A stretch of DNA of 64,000 nucleotides. Source: Thermothelomyces thermophilus ATCC 42464 (lineage: Eukaryota; Ascomycota; Sordariomycetes; Sordariales; Chaetomiaceae). Below are positions 1 through 10,479 of the stretch, one piece after another. The DNA is taken from assembly GCF_000226095.1 (NCBI RefSeq), contig NC_016475.1, positions 1,240,001 through 1,304,000 of the forward strand, written 5' to 3'. The first letter of the stretch is position 1; every line of letters starts with the position of its first letter. The notes beneath the pieces are model-generated. The model did not search any database. It saw nothing but the letters and a program-made list of their open reading frames with translations, and was not told where the DNA came from. The position numbers and the translations under genes are program-made.

Positions 1-1724
1 GATGGTTACAAACTGGGCCGGGCACAATGGCCGTTGGGCTCTGATCTGAGCTGGCAAGCCACAATGTCGCAATAACGCGGAGCTGTTGCCGAGGTGAGGA
101 CGCGCTGAGCACGTATGCACGAGTGTCAACCCGAAAAAGGCAAGGAGGAGACAAGAAAAAGGAGAAGATTGTCGAGTCAAGATATGCATGGCAGACATGT
201 CTGCGTACCACCCGCCACTGCTCAGACTAGCAGATCTCAGCCCAATGGGCAGGGGACTCTAGACCGAAAATGAAATAAAAGCGTAGCAACGATGTACATC
301 CTACAAGGTTGTCGCTCTTGATATCGATGAGCGGCCGGTTCCTGATTTGGCCACCTCGGTATCCACGCAGTCCTGCGCCCAAGCCCACCATGAAGTAGCA
401 TGCATGTACGTATTAGCTAGTGGCGGGTATGTACAATGAGTTCATAGCGGTGGTGGAGAACATTGGCAATTGTGTGTCTCTTTTTTTTCCCCTGGCTAAT
501 GAGGCCCTGAACAACGTGGCTCCTATGGCAGCCCTCCACCCAGAGCTTGACCCCGACGCGGGCCCTCTTTGACGCGGTAGTTTGCCAGGCAAAGGTGGCA
601 TCGCGGCTTTGCTCCTGTGGCTAACTAAGAGGGCAAGCACATCGTCGTCGGGTCAAGGTACGTGATGGCGACAATACATCATACCCCGGGAAACAAGGGG
701 CAGCAAAGGTACAGTTACCGGCTCGGCCCGTGTGAAAGGGATCGTCACCGTACCGTTACTACTTACCCTTCGTGACTGGTAGGCACATTAACAGTTGTCA
801 AAGACCAAACATCCTCAGCCTCTTTGAGAATTCGAGAGGGGGGCATAAAAAGTCGAGTATAAGAGCTTCCCAATTCCTCACCACTCAAATTCTCCGGGTT
901 CTCTGGTGCTTCACCACACGCCACAGCTTTGACATAAAGGCTATTTTCATATCATCACCATCCTGAAACACTCACCAACCGTTTCACGGCTTCGTTCAGC
1001 GGCATCTCTACAAATTGTCACCAATCTCCCTGAGATAGCGAAAGGGCCATCGGTCTCTGATATTCAAACGACATCCCCTGAGACGTCGGTACGAACCACC
1101 CTTCTTAGTGGTTGACTAGACCTGTAGCGAGGTGAGTCAAGCTCGGGTGCTTGTAAACTACCCACTGCTGGGACGATCTCGGAGTCAAGTCAGTGGTTCA
1201 GGGTTGGGTGTTGATTTAGGATGAGATTGGGATAAGGAAGAGCTTAAGACTGACCCTTGCGATTCTTCCCGTCAGGTCCTTTGGGCGAGGGCGTCAACCA
1301 CTTGACGCTTCGATACTGCTCATTCGGCCGCCAACTATTACTCACGGACTGATATTCGGCAAAGAAAGTAAGCCAGGCTAGCGGGGGTTCTCCAGCCCCA
1401 AGGGAGACGGTCGATCCGTGGGATTCGGAAACCAAACCGCCTGCGAAGAAACCGACTATCATATAGCCGGACGGCTCAAGACAAAACACATCTTAAAGAG
1501 GAGGTCCAAGAACACATATAAAAGGGGAAAAAAAAGAAAAGAAAAGAAAAGAGCGTGCAGCTCAGCTCGAGATCGAGTGTGGGGGGTTACACACCCCAAC
1601 TTACGCACTCATCCGTCACACCACGAAGGAGGGAGCGAAACCCAGGGCATCGAGCATCGACAACGACGACCAGCACCAGCAGCAAAGGAGGAGGAGAAGA
1701 AGAAGAAGAAGAAGAAGAAGAGCC
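1..1724. other. Gene-free stretch and upstream region of the 1725 gene
   Basis: I see no convincing protein or RNA gene here. Short open frames on both strands lack recognisable motifs and proper start contexts. The last 250 bases look like a promoter and 5' leader for the gene at 1725: a TATA-like box near 1517, A/G-rich tracts at 1527-1552 and a GAA/GAG-rich run (about 1688-1722) that ends just before the start codon. Confidence 0.5.
1517..1524 (+). promoter_or_regulatory. Candidate TATA box
   Basis: TATAAAAG lies about 200 bases upstream of the ATG at 1725 and is followed by purine-rich leader sequence. Placement fits a core promoter for the small gene downstream, but no transcript evidence is available. 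Confidence 0.35.
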
Positions 1725-2060
1725 ATGTGCTACTTCGACCATCAGCTCTGGCCCTGCGGATGGTGGAAGTGGGGCAGCTTCAGGGGGCAGTGCCCCAAGG
1801 AGTACCGGACGGGCGAGACGTGCGGGCTCAAGCTGATCTACAACACGTACTTGGAGCCGCAGGTGTGCAAGCACTGCGAGCAGATCTACAAGAAGCAGCG
1901 GCGGGTGGCCAAGATGGCCGAGGACGTCAAGCGGTGGCGCTGCGAGGGCAACCGCCGCGCCACCGTCGAGAAGACGGAGCGCGAGATGATGGAGCTCAAC
2001 CTCCAGATCAACCAGCTCTGGACCGAGCATGAGATCAGGAGGCACGCCATCAACTACTAA
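1725..2060 (+). CDS. Small conserved fungal protein with paired cysteines and a helical C-terminus
   Basis: A single-exon 111-residue protein. The N-terminal half holds an aromatic/Cys region: GWWKWG at residues 12-17, then cysteines in the contexts QCPKEY, TCGLK and VCKHC. The second half is charged and probably a long helix or coiled coil. The ATG at 1725 directly follows a GAA-rich leader. I recognise the type as a lineage-conserved hypothetical protein of Sordariomycetes that occurs in many paralogues, without an assigned function. The VCKHC pair together with the upstream cysteines could bind a metal, but this is inference. Longer open frames on both strands across this locus (for example 1418-2032 +) are composition shadows. 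Confidence 0.75.
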   Translation: MCYFDHQLWPCGWWKWGSFRGQCPKEYRTGETCGLKLIYNTYLEPQVCKHCEQIYKKQRRVAKMAEDVKRWRCEGNRRATVEKTEREMMELNLQINQLWTEHEIRRHAINY

Positions 2061-5000
2061 AAAAATTCGAGCGGAGCGGAGCGGAGGGTTTTTTTTCCCA
2101 CAGGGTCGGCTCTTCTTCATCCTGTTTGTTTGTTTCGTCTAATTATTTGCTGATTTTTTTTTGTTTTCGGCTTTACTGGTTGTTTTTCTCATCTCATCTG
2201 TCTTCTCCTTATTCCCCGGGTTTTTCATGAGGCCCCCCCGTTTGAGACACACCACGAGGGTAAAAAGACTAAGAGGAGTGATTGAGAAAAAGGGGGGAGG
2301 GGGGCCGGGTGTTGATGCGAGGGACTGGTGGCAGCCGAAGAAAAACAAAAGAAAGCACGTGGCATCGGACGACGAGCAGAGAAGAAGGAAGAAGGCCGAA
2401 CGCCTACCGGAGGGCAACCTCTCTTCGAGAAGGGTTAAGCCACCCCCCCCTTTTCCCAACCTTCAACCTCCCCCCCCCCCCCCCCCCCCCAAAACCGGGC
2501 AGTGTCCCTGTTCTGCGGCGGAGAACACCGAGAGGGTGGTATGCACTACCATGCCCTTTCCTCGGGGAAGAGTGACCTTGGTTCCGCGCGCGGGGGAGGG
2601 TTGACAATGTGCCCGCGATGAGGGGTTAAGAGAGGAAAGGGGGGTGGGGGGTTTCATGAGCGAGCGACACAGCAAGGGAGAGACAGCGGATGACGTCTTC
2701 CCCTGCCGCATTCTCCTTCGTTCATTTTCATTCCATTTCTGGAAGTGAAAGGTCGAGTTCGCCCCCGATGTCACACAACTTGGAGGGGAGGAGGCGGCCC
2801 GTCAGGGGGCTTCTGTATGTCAGACCTGCACTGCTGCTGCAAGGCGCTTGAAAGGGGCGAGGCCTAAGAGGCGAGGCGTACCTGTTCTTGTTTACCTTTC
2901 TTTTGCTTGTTTGTCTGCTGATATTTAGAGAGTTCACATCGGGTCTTTCTGATATTTCGGTTTGCTTTCCATCTCTTGATAAGCAATCCGTATCGTATGG
3001 TTTGGGAAACCTGGCAAGAATTGGCAAAGGAACACAGGACTTTCCCTCAGCAATGGGGGTTCCGATTAGGACGGCTTAGTGGAAAGAGTATTACTACTAC
3101 CAGCAAGAGAATTGAATAGATTTGGGCCTCCTCGTTTCTTCCGCGAGTGCTTAGCACGAACATTCGCTAATTATATAGTAAAGTGCCATTGTCCTATGCT
3201 AGACATAGAGAAAGAATCGAGAAAAGATGTCAGGTCCGGAAAATTCCAACTATAGCCCAGTCTGGCCTGGTCTTGGTACTCCGCCTCTTCTCACCTCGTC
3301 GGCCGCTGAGAGTCAGTTCGCCGTAGCAATAATCTGCAGAAAGAACCCTTAGCAACAGTATGGTACCGGTGAGAGTGCAGAAAGGCGGAGGCAGCCTTTG
3401 ACCACACCGAAAACAAACCGTCAAACGGCAGAACCGGCAGCGATCCCACTCGATCCACCTCCCTCGTAACCGGTCGGGCTGCAGGATGATGAGCATACGG
3501 GGTGGGGGCTGGCCAAGGAACAGGAAGGCGATGGGACACCATAACTCGGCAATACAGGGCGTCCAGTGGTAGGAGGACTGTCAAGTTTGCTTATCCAGCG
3601 ATGCCATGCTAGGACATGCAGCCGACGAGGGGGGGAGGGACAGCAAAGACGGCCTGCTGGAACGAATAACATACGGGAAAAAAAAATTAAAAAAAAAGGG
3701 GAGGGGGGCGGATGTAACCGACGCAGCACGGCTGGCGCTATGTCCCACCCCAAAATGCTGGCTCGGGAAGGGGACGAGGCGGGAGTACAGATACATACGG
3801 ATTACATACCTACGCACTAGGTGGCTGGCTCGCTTTTGGGCGGCAAAGAGATAATTTAAGAGGGACGAGAAGGCTGCAGAAGAGCGGCAGACGGCGGGGT
3901 ACTGCCGCACCCTAGGTTTCGGGTTTGACCAGAAGCTGGCGGGCGTGCGTTCCGATATGGCCACTGTTTGGGCCAAGGAGTGCTCAGCCTTGACTTTGCA
4001 GAGTGGCTAACCCCCCCCGGAATGCTCTTGCGTAGTAGACAACCTTCACATCTCGCTGACAAGTTGGAAGACCGGTTCCAATGGGAGTTGAGGTCCAGGA
4101 CCAGTGTCCAAATGAATCCAGGGCCGCCCCGACGAAAGTGTGGGCCAGACAAGGTATTTGGGAGTCCGGGAGTGGCGGCGGGTAGCAGTCTGGACTGCCT
4201 TGCTGGTAGCGTATTAGTGTGTTCGCTTTCAGGGCTCGCCCGGTGGCTGATGAGTGGTAGCGTTGAGTGGCGTGACCTTCTCCGCTGCGTTGTATGTATG
4301 TAATCCGTACATACGTGCTTGTCTTTGTCTGCTGCTTACTCCCCGAATCTCTCCAGAGACCCCCGTCCTTAAAACCCGAAACTTAGACCCTCGGCCGCGC
4401 TCGTGATTTGTAGCAGGCCTGTCCCCTCGCAGGATAGTTATCTGCGAGCTGCAGGCCGCTCAATGGGCCGACCATGAGTGTCGAACCACACCCAGGCTCT
4501 CTCTTGTTTTCGATCCCTTTGGTGGCGGTCGGCATAGTCAAGGGGAAGTGATCCTGCCCATCCATACAAACAAAACTTGAGCAAGTCAGATTTGCAGCGA
4601 CGCGCCATGTAGAAACCCGGGTGACGGGAAAGGTGCCACACTCCGCCTCAGCGATCGGGAGTGGTGATCGAGCGCTCCTGACGCCCAGTACATGAGGTCA
4701 AGGACAAGGTGGCCTGTTGCGTTTAGGAGAACCTACCGCGATTGACACGATCAAGGACCGGAATCCTCGAGGCACGTGCCTGTGACCATACACTATCGGT
4801 GTGTGACCTTCTGCGTCGCTCTATTCCGAGGTACATAAAAGACATGCTAAAAAGCGTCTTCTTTTCTTCATTGGCGCCTGATAGACAAGAACAAGCCAGT
4901 CGGAAACAAAGGGGAAAAAAAAAAAAAATCTTGGATGGATCGGGTCAGACGGGTACAAAACAGACGGCCCCGGCCACCTTTCTTCTGTCGAAGCGGCCAC

Positions 5001-5385
5001 CACAGGCCGTCAGGGCGTCGTGCCATGACTTTGTTAAACGGCCGGGAGCGAGTCAATATGTAACGGCGCATCAGCCGCTTCCAAGAGTATATAATCTCCA
5101 AGCGGACCGTGCTACACACACAACCACTCCAACCATCGTGGCACGACTTCCGAACATTGATGTGTCTCGGCCACCCTATAACACCAGAGGGGATACTGGG
5201 GGCCAGCAGATTCCGAGCGGGCGGACCTGGCCGTTAGCTGCAACGAGTCAGCACCTTCCCCCCGCCCCCTCTACTTTCCCCATAGCTGCACTTCTGGCTG
5301 GCAGGCATATGGGCCCATACAATGACGACTGAGGAGGATGCTGCACGCAATCAACGCTTTCGAGACCCAAAAGGCCTTTTTTTTT
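2061..5385. other. Long intergenic stretch with low-complexity tracts
   Basis: No gene is supported in these 3.3 kb. They hold the 3' side of the 1725 gene (T-rich after 2090), a C homopolymer at 2470-2490 and several A-runs near 3678-3698 and 4915-4928. Open frames such as 4742-5332 + begin at non-ATG codons, lack domains and are Ser/Pro/Arg-rich, as chance frames tend to be. Confidence 0.5.
2470..2490. repeat. Homopolymer C(21)
   Basis: An uninterrupted run of 21 C residues is followed by AAAA. It is a mononucleotide microsatellite and a likely site of length variation or sequencing error. Confidence 0.9.
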
Positions 5386-6030
5386 TCAACGCATGGCTGC
5401 TGCTGCATCGGCAAAGTTTCCGACGAGGCTATCGCTCCCGTCAACCTTGATGGGCACAGGGTCCTGCTGCATCTCGATGGTGTCATCGTCCGGAGATCCC
5501 CAATCGACGCGCGCCGCGGAGAGGAGGTCGTCTTGAGAGGAGAGCTTGGAGAGCAGTGTCTGGTACCGGACCGTGGTCGCATCCTGGCCGATATAGACGA
5601 AAGGACCGTTGGCGGGCTGGGCAGGCTTATCTTGGGGTACGATCTCGTAGATGTCAACCATGGCACTGCATAGCTGGGTTAGCATGCATAATCCTGACCG
5701 AGATTGTTGAACCGGCCGCCCGGGAGAAGGGGGAAGGGGGAGGGGAGGGGGGGAGATATCTTGACATACTCCGAGGTTCGCGCCACCACTCTCTGCAGAG
5801 CCTCAATCTCTCTTTGGGCCTCTTGTGGATCTTCCTGGCCCATCATGTGCTGCTGGTCGAAGCTGCCATAGTGCAGGTTGTTGGGATCGTCGAAGAGGTG
5901 TTGAGCTTCGTCTTCCTCCTGAACAAGAAATCGTCAGCCTGGGCAGGGCTCTCGGGATGGCACGAACCAAATTTACCTCGTCATATTCATCGCGGCGGCG
6001 GCTGCCGAGGCAAGACGAACAGTTCCCCAT
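5386..6030 (-). CDS. LAMTOR1/Ego1-like late-endosome/vacuole adaptor, three exons
   Basis: Exons on the minus strand are 5977-6030, 5770-5918 and 5386-5665, joined across introns of 58 and 104 bp. Donors are GTAAAT and GTATGT; the second intron has branch site GCTAACC and acceptor ATGCAG. The frame is continuous and gives 160 residues. The protein starts MGNCSSCLG, a textbook N-myristoylation (Gly2) plus palmitoylation (Cys4/Cys7) signal, followed by an acidic patch, DDPNN and a helix around AQREIEALQRVVART, then VDIYEIVPQ. This layout matches the fungal relatives of LAMTOR1/p18, the membrane anchor of the Ragulator/EGO complex that tethers Rag/Gtr GTPases for TORC1 signalling on vacuole or late endosome. 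The function is assigned from the family; the lipidation signal and splice sites are read directly. Confidence 0.88.
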
Positions 6031-7420
6031 GGCGTCGCGAGGCTGGGAGTTGTAAAGGGGATTCGAAGCGAAAAAGAAAGTGTCGCAAAAGCAAGGAAAA
6101 TGCAAAAAAAAAGAAAAGAAAAAGGTTGGAAATATTACAGCGGTTCCCGCACAGGGGAAGCTAGCGCGGTGGGATCATAAGGAAAGAATGCCGGCTTTAG
6201 AATGCGCACCTCCAAACGATGGATGGCGGGACGTTGGTGATGCTCCAGAAGGCGATTGCTGCCGCATTGTTCGGCGTTGGTCTCGGCCGGTCGCTGCTCA
6301 GATTTTCGGCCCATCCTTGTCCTCAATCACCTGCGCCGAAAGACCCCTGAGGACAAGGCCCCACCAAGCGAAAGGTGGTCCTAGCGCTGCGCACGAGCCA
6401 TAATTACCTTGGAAACAAGCGAAGCAGCAGCTGGGTTATGTAATGCGTAACCCCGTATACCCTACGGATACATACGCTATGCTTCAGTACCTTATTTCTT
6501 TTCAGACTAACCCAAGTTAAGCTTACCTTGTAAACGTTGTAAAACCTTAAGGCTCATTGCAAGGATGCTGTACACTAGGAGAGCCGCGATGTTAGTAATT
6601 ACTCCGTAAACCAGTTCACTTTATTAATCGCATTTTTGCAACCGCTAGTTTCCATTCGCCTTCTTTCTTTCCTTTTCAACTGTGATGTTCCACGAGGATG
6701 ATTGAGTCCGCTGTTTCAACAAGTGCTCTCTGATGCTCTCATTCCAGTGTGTCATCGAACTTGCCAAGTAAGTAAGTAAAAAAAAAAAAAAAAAAAAAGG
6801 CCCGAGGTCCAATAGCAAGAGGTTGTTTTGTGGGAGCCATGCAGCGGGAAATTACCAAAGTACTGTACGAGATCTTGCATTCCAACGCTCGCACTGGCCA
6901 AGGATGGCCGTCTGCCAAAAAATTTCCCGACTGACCTCCAAAGTAGGGTCGCTGGATGGGTTGGAACCTGATTGCCAAGTAATTAACATACTGTACGCTA
7001 ACGACAAACAGCGACTGAGCAGTAACCGGGCTTCACGATCAATACCACGTGTTTTCCGGATCCTTAATTACACCTTCTCACACCTGTGGGTAATTTCCAA
7101 ATGATTGATACGCTACTCTCGCAGGTCGGCAAGCACCAGCCAGATGGACCAATCTCGATCCATCCCCGCGATGATCGAGGCGCCACTTCGAGTTGATCGA
7201 CAGCCAAGAAGTTCATCTCAGCGACTTATCACCCGCACGGTCCATTATCACGATCAACATGGCTCTTAAGTGGACGCAGCAGGAACAGGAAGGGCACAGA
7301 ATCTTTGGTTATTACCCTCCTCGCCCCCGATTTTTGAGGGATTTGTCCCCGTGGCTCCGCGCCATACCGAAATCTTTTTCACACCAGACGCCCTTGGTTT
7401 AACAAGAACGGATTAAAAGA
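6031..7420. other. Divergent intergenic region
   Basis: This lies between the minus-strand LAMTOR1-like gene and the plus-strand surface-protein gene, so it should hold both promoters. It contains A-rich tracts at 6103-6122 and an A(21) homopolymer at 6778-6798. A 69-codon frame at 7193-7402 has an ATG at 7259 but no recognisable motif; it may be leader sequence of the next gene. No RNA gene was seen. Confidence 0.45.
6778..6798. repeat. Homopolymer A(21)
   Basis: An uninterrupted run of 21 A residues directly after AGTAAGT. Simple-sequence tract without coding context. Confidence 0.9.
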
Positions 7421-8703
7421 ATGAAACAACACAAAAGAATGCGCGACCCAAGTCCTCGGCAACCGGCAGGTTCAGTGCCACCACCGGCTGCGTTCCTCTT
7501 CCGCCCAGCTTGGCCCGCGGTTTCGGGAACTGATCTCCTGTCTGGGGCCTTTTGGACTCGCCAGACGGATGGGGTGACTTGTGGCTCTGACGAGACGACA
7601 TGCCCCCAAGGCGGATGGTGTTGTATGTCAGCTCCTCCATTTTCCATACAGCATAGATTCCAAGGGGCACGCAACGGTACGACATTGGCTTACACATTTT
7701 TTCCTACATAGGCGGCGCTGGCGAGTCTTGCTCCCTTCAAGATGGGGCCTTCTTTTGCTGTGCTGCAGGAGCAGACAAGGCTGGCTGCGCTCGTGTGTGC
7801 GCTACTGGGGATTTCCAATGCGGCTCCATCTGTTGTGCGAAAGGGCAGACGTGCATGGCGGCCGATACTCTGTCGCCGTATTGCGTGAACGAAAGTCGCA
7901 CCTCGGTGATCTCAACGTCAGCAACAACAACAACAGCAACAACAGCAACAACGACGACGACGACGACGACGACGACAACCTCCTCCTCCTCCCTCGCATC
8001 AACAACCCGGCCATCGTCCTCCAGGACATCATCGAACTCAGTCACCACGAGCGCCACGCCAGTCTCGTCCTCCGAGTCTCTTCCTTCTACCGACGGACAG
8101 ACGGCAGCGCCCAGCAATACTCTCTCAACCTCAACATCGGCCCATCATCCTTCATCGACAAGTACTCCGACAGCAACAGCGGGTCCTCACAACAAGGGGG
8201 GTCTTCCGCTGTCGGCGCAGATCGCCGTCGGAGTCGTGATCCCGGTCGCCGTCATCCTCCTCGTGGGCGCTCTCTGGTTCTTTGCATTTCGCCGTCCGAA
8301 CCGAGCCCACAATGGTCCGGGCCACCGCCGATGGGGCACGGGCGGGACGGCGAGCTCCGGGTTCGCGACGGGCTCTCGGGGCCCCACGCCGCCACCGACG
8401 TACGACAAGAGCGGGCTAGACGTTGTGGTTGTCGAACCGCCCTCGTCGCTCTACGAGCAGCAACAGCAGCAGTATGCCACGGCGCCGGACGCCGAGCACG
8501 GGAGGGAGCGCGCAGCGGTCGGTGAGGAATTCGAGTTGGCGGACCTGAGAGGACCGGCGGGCGGGTTAGGCAACGGCGGGGTGAGCGACGGAGCGCGGTC
8601 GAGGGCAGGAGGCACAAGGGAAGTATCGCCTCTGTCGGACGCATCCTCTGGTGGCCCAAGAGGGCAAATGCCGCCTCATCCGGGCGATGTGGTTGTGGTT
8701 TAG
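7421..8703 (+). CDS. Cys-rich, Ser/Thr-rich single-pass membrane protein
   Basis: Two exons, 7421-7622 and 7712-8703, are joined by an 89-bp intron (donor GTATGT, branch CTTAC, acceptor CATAG). The join rebuilds a WCC motif and gives about 397 residues. Order of parts: a cysteine-rich ectodomain (about residues 54-125) with repeated TCP-GGWCC, FFCC and SICC motifs; a Thr/Ser-rich, probably O-glycosylated stalk (about 128-225) encoded by ACA/ACG repeats; a hydrophobic membrane segment (about 236-260, AVGVVIPVAVILLVGAL) followed by FRR; and a cytoplasmic tail with PPPTYDK, a Q5 run and an acidic EEFELADL stretch. The architecture resembles fungal cell-surface sensors or wall-associated proteins. 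No clear signal peptide follows the ATG at 7421, so the start is uncertain and an upstream exon is possible. Confidence 0.65.
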
Positions 8704-9210
8704 GTTGGGGCGTGCCATGCGACTGTGTGTATGTGCATTGTATGTCCATATCCGGATTATATAAGTACTGTACATGCACATCCAAATGCATACACGCATA
8801 CACGCATACACTTGCGAGTTGCACACGGCTCTATAATTTACTCCTTCGATTGCCAGTTCGCGGCGGCTTCATCTTTGATACTGTTCAAGAATGGCCAGCA
8901 CTCAGCACTGTGCTGCAGGTATCTGCACCTACATGTTCTCCAAGAACGCTAGTCCGTAATAGCCAGTTCACTCCTTGGCCTAATAAACGTCGATTCCACC
9001 TACCTCTTCTTCTTCTTAAAGCTGCCTTGTTGAGGTTAGATGCTGGTCGCCGTCCTCAACCGCTTATTAACAAACACCATAGGCGAGGCGCCAGCGAATC
9101 AAGAGATTAATCAAATTACATCCCCCTTGCAAATACATGCGGTAAGCGCCGTAGATATCTTAAGTCAAGCGGCGAACAAGTTAAGCCTGCCAAGCTGATG
9201 CCTACCTAGA
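8704..9210. other. Intergenic stretch before the repeat block
   Basis: The 3' flank of the surface-protein gene, with a short CATACACG tandem at about 8789-8812. No coding or RNA feature is supported. Sequence becomes AT-rich only from the Copia boundary at 9211-9216. Confidence 0.5.
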
Positions 9211-9215
9211 CACTT

Positions 9216-9425
9216 TGCCGAACGTAGTAGAAGCTCCGGGAGCGTTGAAAGCAGTCTGCAGTAGGTAGCTATACAAAGGAGACAGTGCCTTGTTAAAGCT
9301 ATCTACAAAGGAGACAAAAACGAGTGGTATTTATAGACAAAGGGACTAGCTAATACGTTAAATAGCCTTATATAGCTATGGCAAACGCGTAGCTAATACG
9401 CTTAGAAGCTCTATAGCTTCCGACA
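9216..9425 (-). repeat. 3' LTR of Copia A
   Basis: A 210-bp LTR starting TGCCGAACG and ending TTCCGACA on the plus strand. It is preceded by target duplication CACTT (9211-9215) and matches 31172-31381 and, inverted, 49072-49281. Differences are mostly C/T and G/A transitions. Confidence 0.92.
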
Positions 9426-9429
9426 TACC

Positions 9430-10470
9430 CCCTAGTTAAAGGCAATAGTCGTTTAACTACGCTTTATAATGATACTATTCCTAGTATTATATCCTTTGTC
9501 GCTCTTACCTCGATAGCTCCTTTAGGGGGCCTACCTTCTATATTCGGAAGTCTAAAAGAGTCAAGTATAGTAAAGTGATTCCTTTGAAGCTATAGATCAA
9601 ATATAGCTATTATAACCGTAGTAGCGATAGTATTACTAGTTTTAATCGTAGTAACAATAGGATAGCGCCTCCTATGCTCGAATCAACGGATGACTCGTTA
9701 GGTACGCCTGTCGTGAATACTGTAACTGCTAGCAGGTCGACTCCTGCTCCTGTAACCCCTCGAAAGCGTAAGCGCGCTAAAGCTTCCAAACTAGCTTCTA
9801 AACTGTAAGTGTTCTAGTCGCGTTAGGATCGTTTGAGCTAACTAAAGATAGTAATATCGAAGCTAGCGAGCTTTATAAGGTACCTTGTGGAATGTATATA
9901 TAGTTAGCTCTAATAGGATGTTCTTTTGGCGAATGTTGTAATTATTCTGGCATTAGCTCTTACTACTACCATTGTACCTATGGTTCCTATAAGTGTAAGG
10001 AGATATATATTAATTGCCTATATATCTAATAGCTCTTATAATACTTATATTAACTATAATAGTAATTATACTTCTTATATTAGGTTGGTAAAGGATTTAA
10101 CGAAGGCTCTATTAGATAGAGCTAAAGCTTCTATAAGTCCCTAGATCCTAAACCTTTACCCCTAACGTATAGGTAAATTGCTAATAGTTATATATAGGAT
10201 CTTAAGAAGTCATATATAGTTCTTTAGAGTGACTTGAAATACGCTAGTATAGACGATATAGAGGAGTACAAGCTTGATAAGGCTAAACTCGCGCGTTTTA
10301 CGAAGATTGCCTACTTTATATATAATTTCTTCTACTAGTTAGGTAAGATTAAGGAGGCTTATAATGCTTATATTAGCGTGTCTAATAATACGTTAGGCGC
10401 TATATTGTTACCTAGCTAGGATAAAGGTAAGGGTAAGGCTGTTAATCCTAGTGATAGCTAATAGTAGTAG
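9430..10470 (+). pseudogene. Antisense coding-like region of Copia A (opposite strand to pol)
   Basis: On the plus strand, opposite to the element's gag-pol, one frame (codons in phase with 9482) runs from about 9482 to 10143, interrupted only by TAA/TAG. It encodes a basic stretch TPRKRKRAKASK, then a helical region, then a Ser/Tyr/Asp-type segment and RLVKDLTKALLDRAKAS. A second frame (phase of 10141) continues to about 10470 with DDIEEYKLDKAKLARFTKIAY and a GKGKA tail. The same protein sequence is recoverable from the second Copia copy (62290-62878, minus strand). I cannot name the family. A nuclear basic protein is a guess from the basic patch. The join between frames could be an intron or a frameshift. 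Confidence 0.5.
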
Positions 10471-10479
10471 ATAGGGAGT

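Noticed and set aside
1418-2032. A 204-codon plus-strand frame and a 177-codon minus-strand frame (1587-2120) around the small Cys protein
   Set aside because: Lys/Glu or Leu/Asp low-complexity readings through the GAA leader and shifted frames of the true gene.
4742-5332. A 196-codon plus-strand frame
   Set aside because: Starts with TTG, has no domain, and its composition resembles random translation of this region.
7926-7990. ACA/ACG triplet array considered as a separate tandem-repeat locus
   Set aside because: It is coding and gives the Thr-rich stalk of the surface protein, so it is described there.
9111-9215. Possible extra repeat fragment left of Copia A
   Set aside because: Sequence is of normal composition, and the clean CACTT target duplication fixes the boundary at 9216.
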